Below are positions 53,801-56,712 of a stretch of DNA of 56,712 nt, piece by piece. Under the pieces are notes generated by a model. That model worked only from the letters and a program-made list of their open reading frames with translations. It did no database searches and was not told where the DNA came from. Location: NCBI GenBank assembly GCA_021813905.1, contig JAKAJH010000014.1, positions 1-56,712 on the forward strand, in the 5' to 3' direction. The stretch is from Bacteroidota bacterium. GTDB taxonomy: Bacteria; Bacteroidota; Ignavibacteria; UBA10030. Position 1 is the first letter of the stretch. Each line of letters starts with the position of its first letter. The position numbers and the translations under genes were made by a program.

Positions 53801-54765
53801 ACCGGCGTATCTTCTGACCGCTGCCGCGGTGCCGCGTGGGGCGGCAGGATCCCCATTCTTCCCAATTCTCCCCGCAACGTATCCAGGATCATCCGCGTCA
53901 GCGCAACATTGTCCGGACGGACATGCCGCGAGGGAAGCAGGATGCGTTTCTTCGGCTCGCGTGCTGCGGCGAACAACGCGTCCGAATTGGCGCGGGGGAC
54001 CTGCTCGTCGTCTCCACCGTTCAGCATCAGGAGCGGCCGCGGCGCGATGCGATCCACCCACCGGAGCGGCTCGAGCGGATGCAGAAGAAGTCCGCTGATC
54101 CATCCCACCGCCGTACTCACCGCCGGACCTTCGTACCTCCGGACATTGTGCCGGATCAGTGAGACCAGCCCACCACCGCCGTACACCATCACCGCGACCG
54201 CGGGTCGGGGATCGTTGGCCATGATGATCGGGACGAACGGCGCGCCAAAACTGTATCCGATGACAACGATGCGGTTCGTATCAATGTCCGTCCGGCCCGT
54301 CAGATAGTCGACCGCCAATTGCGCTGCCGGGATCATGTCGAAGAGGGCGCGCTGGATCGCCGGGAGATCGGCTGCGAATGTCCGGAAGGTGTATGACGGC
54401 CGGGGATTGTACGGATAGTCGAGAGCCAGAACGATCATGTCGGTCCGGTCGAGCACGTAGTCGATTGCATGCTTACCGGTGGCCTTTCCGCCGAGGAGGA
54501 TGACCGCCGGGAGAGGAGTCGGCGGGTTCGAGGGGATCAAGAGACCCGCCTCTGCACGAAATCCGCTGGTGGCCGTCAATTCCAACCAGAAGCTCCGGCA
54601 GACGGAATCGGAGGAAACCGGGGTTTCTGTCGCGCAGACGAGTGTTCCGGCGCGGGCGTGGAGCGCAGGGCGGAAATCAGCGAAGGAATACCAAAGTGCC
54701 GCCGGCAGTACCAGGAACATGCCGATCAAGAGGAGCCATCCAAAGGTTCGAATGAATAGCTGCAT
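53788..54765 (-). CDS. Membrane-anchored alpha/beta hydrolase
   Basis: A 325-residue serine hydrolase with an N-terminal membrane anchor (WLLLIGMFLVLPAALWYSF, about 10-28). The elbow is GYSFG with Ser172. Acid candidates are Asp252/Asp253 in LNGGDDEQVP, and His281 in LPSRHVRPDN completes the triad. It fits dienelactone hydrolase-like/acetyl-xylan-esterase-like enzymes; the substrate is unknown. It has its own promoter at 54798-54826 and converges with batE, overlapping by 13 bp, so it is not part of the Bat operon. Confidence 0.87.
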   Translation of the reverse strand: MQLFIRTFGWLLLIGMFLVLPAALWYSFADFRPALHARAGTLVCATETPVSSDSVCRSFWLELTATSGFRAEAGLLIPSNPPTPLPAVILLGGKATGKHAIDYVLDRTDMIVLALDYPYNPRPSYTFRTFAADLPAIQRALFDMIPAAQLAVDYLTGRTDIDTNRIVVIGYSFGAPFVPIIMANDPRPAVAVMVYGGGGLVSLIRHNVRRYEGPAVSTAVGWISGLLLHPLEPLRWVDRIAPRPLLMLNGGDDEQVPRANSDALFAAAREPKKRILLPSRHVRPDNVALTRMILDTLRGELGRMGILPPHAAPRQRSEDTPVQMR

Positions 54766-54797
54766 TGCGGCGCACGCGATTGACGAATATCGCTGTT

Positions 54798-54826
54798 AAA
54801 ATACTCAGCATCGGGTCGACCTGCAA
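54798..54826 (-). promoter_or_regulatory. Predicted promoter of the membrane hydrolase
   Basis: Minus-strand TTGCAG, 17 bp, TATTTT, 32 bp before the ATG at 54765. Confidence 0.45.
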
Positions 54827-55111
54827 TATTTACCGATGAGTTTTCGTGTGAGTAACCGCACACGGTGGAACTTGCTTGGCAGTGCAATAGTTAGTTGATT
54901 GGGCGGCGCGGGTCCGCGCGGCCGATGCATCAAACAGGGCGGACAGACTTTCCTCCAACGTACCGAGAGTGCAGAGTGACCGATGAACCGACGGATCGGA
55001 TGTCCCCGTCCACGCATCCCGCACCGCCGTCACCGAAGACTCCGGGCGTACATCCTGCCTGCTGTGGCTGTATTCTCTGCGCATATGCTGTGAACACGTG
55101 ATTAGCCAGAC

Positions 55112-55136
55112 CCGGAGGCCCGGAAGGGCCGTCCGG
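55112..55136 (+). promoter_or_regulatory. Leader hairpin upstream of the beta-helix gene
   Basis: CCGGAGGCCC and GGGCC-G-TCCGG pair over 10 bases with a single bulged G and a GGAA loop. It ends 37 bases before the start codon and has no T-tract. It may be a leader structure that affects translation or mRNA stability; it matches no riboswitch I know. Confidence 0.4.
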
Positions 55137-55173
55137 AGTACTTGATCGAGTTCAACACATGAGGAGAATCGCC

Positions 55174-56712
55174 ATGCGTGTTGTTGCCGTGTCGCTCATG
55201 CTCGTTCTGCTGGTTGCCGGTGCGTTCGCCGATACGAACGTGTCGGGCAACATCACCAAGGACAGCGTGTGGACGCTTGCCGGAAGTCCGTATCGGGTCA
55301 TCGGCAGCGTGTACGTCCTGAATGGATTCACGCTCTCGGTCGATTCGGGCGTCATCGTCCGCTTCCAGTCCGGGACCGGACTGTATGCCACATACGGCAA
55401 TCTTGCCGCCCGGTATGTCAAGTTCACGTCGTCGAAAGACACGTCGTCCGGTTCACCGGCAAAGGGTGACTGGAACTTCGTGCAGGTCGGAGAATACAAC
55501 TCCACTCCCACTGCCACGTTCGATACGTGTCAGTTCTACTTCGGCGGCGGCAGCACGGCCGGGTTGTACCTCCGCAACGGCACTGCCATCGTCCGGGGAT
55601 CGACGATCTCCACCAGCAATACGCACGGTATTTACGCGTATGCCGGCACGCTTGCGCTCACCGGATCGACCATCAGCAACGTTACGAATCACGGACTCTA
55701 CGTCGAAGGCGGCGTATCCGCCACGGTGACGGACTGCAGCATCGGTACGGTGGACTGGCCGATCTGGTATAACGGCTCCGCTTCAATCGTGTTCAGCGGT
55801 GTGAATTCGTTCACGGGCAACAAGCACAACGGCGCGTATCTCAATTTCTCCGCGACGGGCAACCTGACGCTCGATACGCTGAATATTCCGTATGTCTTCA
55901 ACGGGTATGACTTCTCGGTGAATGCCGGAGGTACGCTGACCATTGCCTCGGGCAACGTGCTGAAGTTCCCGGGCGGCTCGCTTGTTGTGCACGGCGTGCT
56001 GAATGCGGTGGCGGGGATCGGACAGAAGATCTATTTCACCTCCTACCGCAACGACAATCTTCCCACGCCGGGGAGCGACACGAACAACGACGGCGCGGCC
56101 ACGATCCCGCAGGTGGGGAACTGGGGCGGCGTGCAGTTCGCAAGCGACAGCAATGACAGTCTCAGCGTGATGCGCCGGTGCCAGGTCTCCTATGCCGGCT
56201 ATTCGTACCTGGGCGGCATCACGATGAACAACGCCAGCCCCACCGTCGACAGCTGCGAGATGGTCAACAACTACTACGGCGCGATGATGCAGAACGTGTC
56301 GAATCCGGTCTTCTCGAACAACGTGATCGGCTCGAGCCAGGTCGTGCCCATCGCGATGGCGTTCTCGGCGAATCCGCAGTTCACGAACAACGCGTTCTCG
56401 TTCTCGGACAATCAGTTCGACGCTATCGGTTTGCTCGGCGGCACGCTCCCGGCGAATTCGGTTCTCCCGATCCGCTCCGTGACGAGCATTCCCAACGTCA
56501 CCTATCTCATGCTTGGTGACGTCACCGTGCCCGCGGCGGTGACGCTCACGATCAACAAGGGCATCGTGATCAAGTCATACAACGGATACCGGATCACGGT
56601 CCAGGGCAAGCTGGTCGCCAATGCGTCCGCGGACAGCATGATCACCATGACATCGGTGAAGGACGACACGTACGGCAATCCGTTCGACACCAACAAGGAT
56701 GGCACCGCGTCC
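55174..56712 (+). CDS. Secreted parallel beta-helix protein (cut by window end)
   Basis: Open frame of at least 513 codons running off the right edge. A signal peptide (MRVVAVSLMLVLLVAGAFA, cleaved before DTN) precedes a long run of beta-helix-type repeats rich in Asn, Gly, Ser, Thr and Val (for example TAIVRGSTISTSNTHGIYAY, TLALTGSTISNVTNHGLYVE). Such right-handed beta-helices occur in surface or secreted carbohydrate-acting or adhesive proteins. ATG 55174 is preferred to one at 55159 because GAGGAGA lies 6-7 bases upstream. A T9SS tail might be present beyond the window; not seen. Confidence 0.85.
   Translation, partial: MRVVAVSLMLVLLVAGAFADTNVSGNITKDSVWTLAGSPYRVIGSVYVLNGFTLSVDSGVIVRFQSGTGLYATYGNLAARYVKFTSSKDTSSGSPAKGDWNFVQVGEYNSTPTATFDTCQFYFGGGSTAGLYLRNGTAIVRGSTISTSNTHGIYAYAGTLALTGSTISNVTNHGLYVEGGVSATVTDCSIGTVDWPIWYNGSASIVFSGVNSFTGNKHNGAYLNFSATGNLTLDTLNIPYVFNGYDFSVNAGGTLTIASGNVLKFPGGSLVVHGVLNAVAGIGQKIYFTSYRNDNLPTPGSDTNNDGAATIPQVGNWGGVQFASDSNDSLSVMRRCQVSYAGYSYLGGITMNNASPTVDSCEMVNNYYGAMMQNVSNPVFSNNVIGSSQVVPIAMAFSANPQFTNNAFSFSDNQFDAIGLLGGTLPANSVLPIRSVTSIPNVTYLMLGDVTVPAAVTLTINKGIVIKSYNGYRITVQGKLVANASADSMITMTSVKDDTYGNPFDTNKDGTAS

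Larger units (their letters stand above)
54766..55173. other. 408-bp gene-free region
   Basis: Divergent gap between the hydrolase and beta-helix genes. It holds the hydrolase promoter near its left end and a stable hairpin near its right end. The middle (54830-55080) has only short, unlike-coding frames, and its left part is relatively A+T-rich (54780-54900). I see no tRNA, small-RNA signature or repeat here, and no convincing promoter for the beta-helix gene. Confidence 0.5.

Noticed and set aside
55085-55140. Possible cyclic-di-GMP riboswitch upstream of the beta-helix gene
   Set aside because: The hairpin lacks the conserved GEMM core sequences; only a simple stem-loop is supported.

Overview
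The window is about 56.7 kb of dense, GC-rich chromosomal DNA holding 49 protein-coding genes (one cut by the right edge, one a decayed remnant) and one tRNA. I see no CRISPR array, prophage, rRNA operon or plasmid replicon. The best guess for the host is a free-living, high-GC member of the FCB superphylum (Bacteroidota/Ignavibacteriota/Chlorobiota side). Reasons: a phosphatase carries a type IX secretion sorting tail with the NFPNPFNPST motif; there is a full MoxR-DUF58-Bat aerotolerance operon; and DUF2911 and DUF1460 proteins, an Rpb6-like omega subunit and a PAMD-type CoaC are present. The promoters I can read are sigma-70-like (TTGnnn, about 17 bp, TAnnnT), not the TAnnTTTG type of classical Bacteroidota. 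This argues for a deep FCB lineage rather than Bacteroidales or Flavobacteriales. Species cannot be assigned.

Layout. 1-9.8 kb: LD-carboxypeptidase, an aldo/keto reductase, a TIM-barrel protein of unknown role, a RAYT transposase with a palindrome, a TerC remnant facing a TerB-like gene, two lipoproteins, an M61 peptidase and a GH113-like lipoprotein. 9.7-16.7 kb: an RqcH/NFACT gene diverges, across a region with DnaA-box-like sites, from a housekeeping operon yicC-gmk-rpoZ-coaBC-udg-(ferritin-VIT1), followed by dnaB. 18.2-21.7 kb: DUF1460 amidase-like protein, macrodomain, duplicated DUF2911, CDGSH protein, and a SPOUT methyltransferase on the other strand. 21.9-31.6 kb: a STAS protein, two unassigned membrane proteins, an exported transglutaminase-like protein, and the AddA/AddB recombination nuclease pair. 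31.6-36.5 kb: arsC, ilvE, an esterase/VOC pair, tRNA-Gly(CCC) with a tandem duplication of its 3' half and terminator, and a T9SS-tailed phosphatase.

36.5-45.3 kb: an orphan hybrid-free histidine kinase diverging from the phosphatase across a 14-bp palindrome, a second aldo/keto reductase, cydAB (bd oxidase), hrpB and L-lactate dehydrogenase. 45.6-53.8 kb: one long operon moxR-DUF58-(BatD/DUF4381-like)-batA-batB/C fusion-batD-batE. It would build a membrane complex of two VWA proteins, TPR proteins and a MoxR chaperone ATPase. 53.8-56.7 kb: an alpha/beta hydrolase in the opposite direction, a 408-bp gene-free gap with a strong hairpin, and the start of a large secreted beta-helix protein.

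The strongest leads for something undescribed are: the tRNA-Gly 3'-half/terminator tandem duplication; the STAS plus unassigned membrane-protein cluster; the palindrome between the kinase and the T9SS phosphatase; the BatB-BatC fusion with a buried signal peptide; and the DnaA-box-like pair upstream of yicC. None of these was tested by database search; all family calls come from motifs read by eye.
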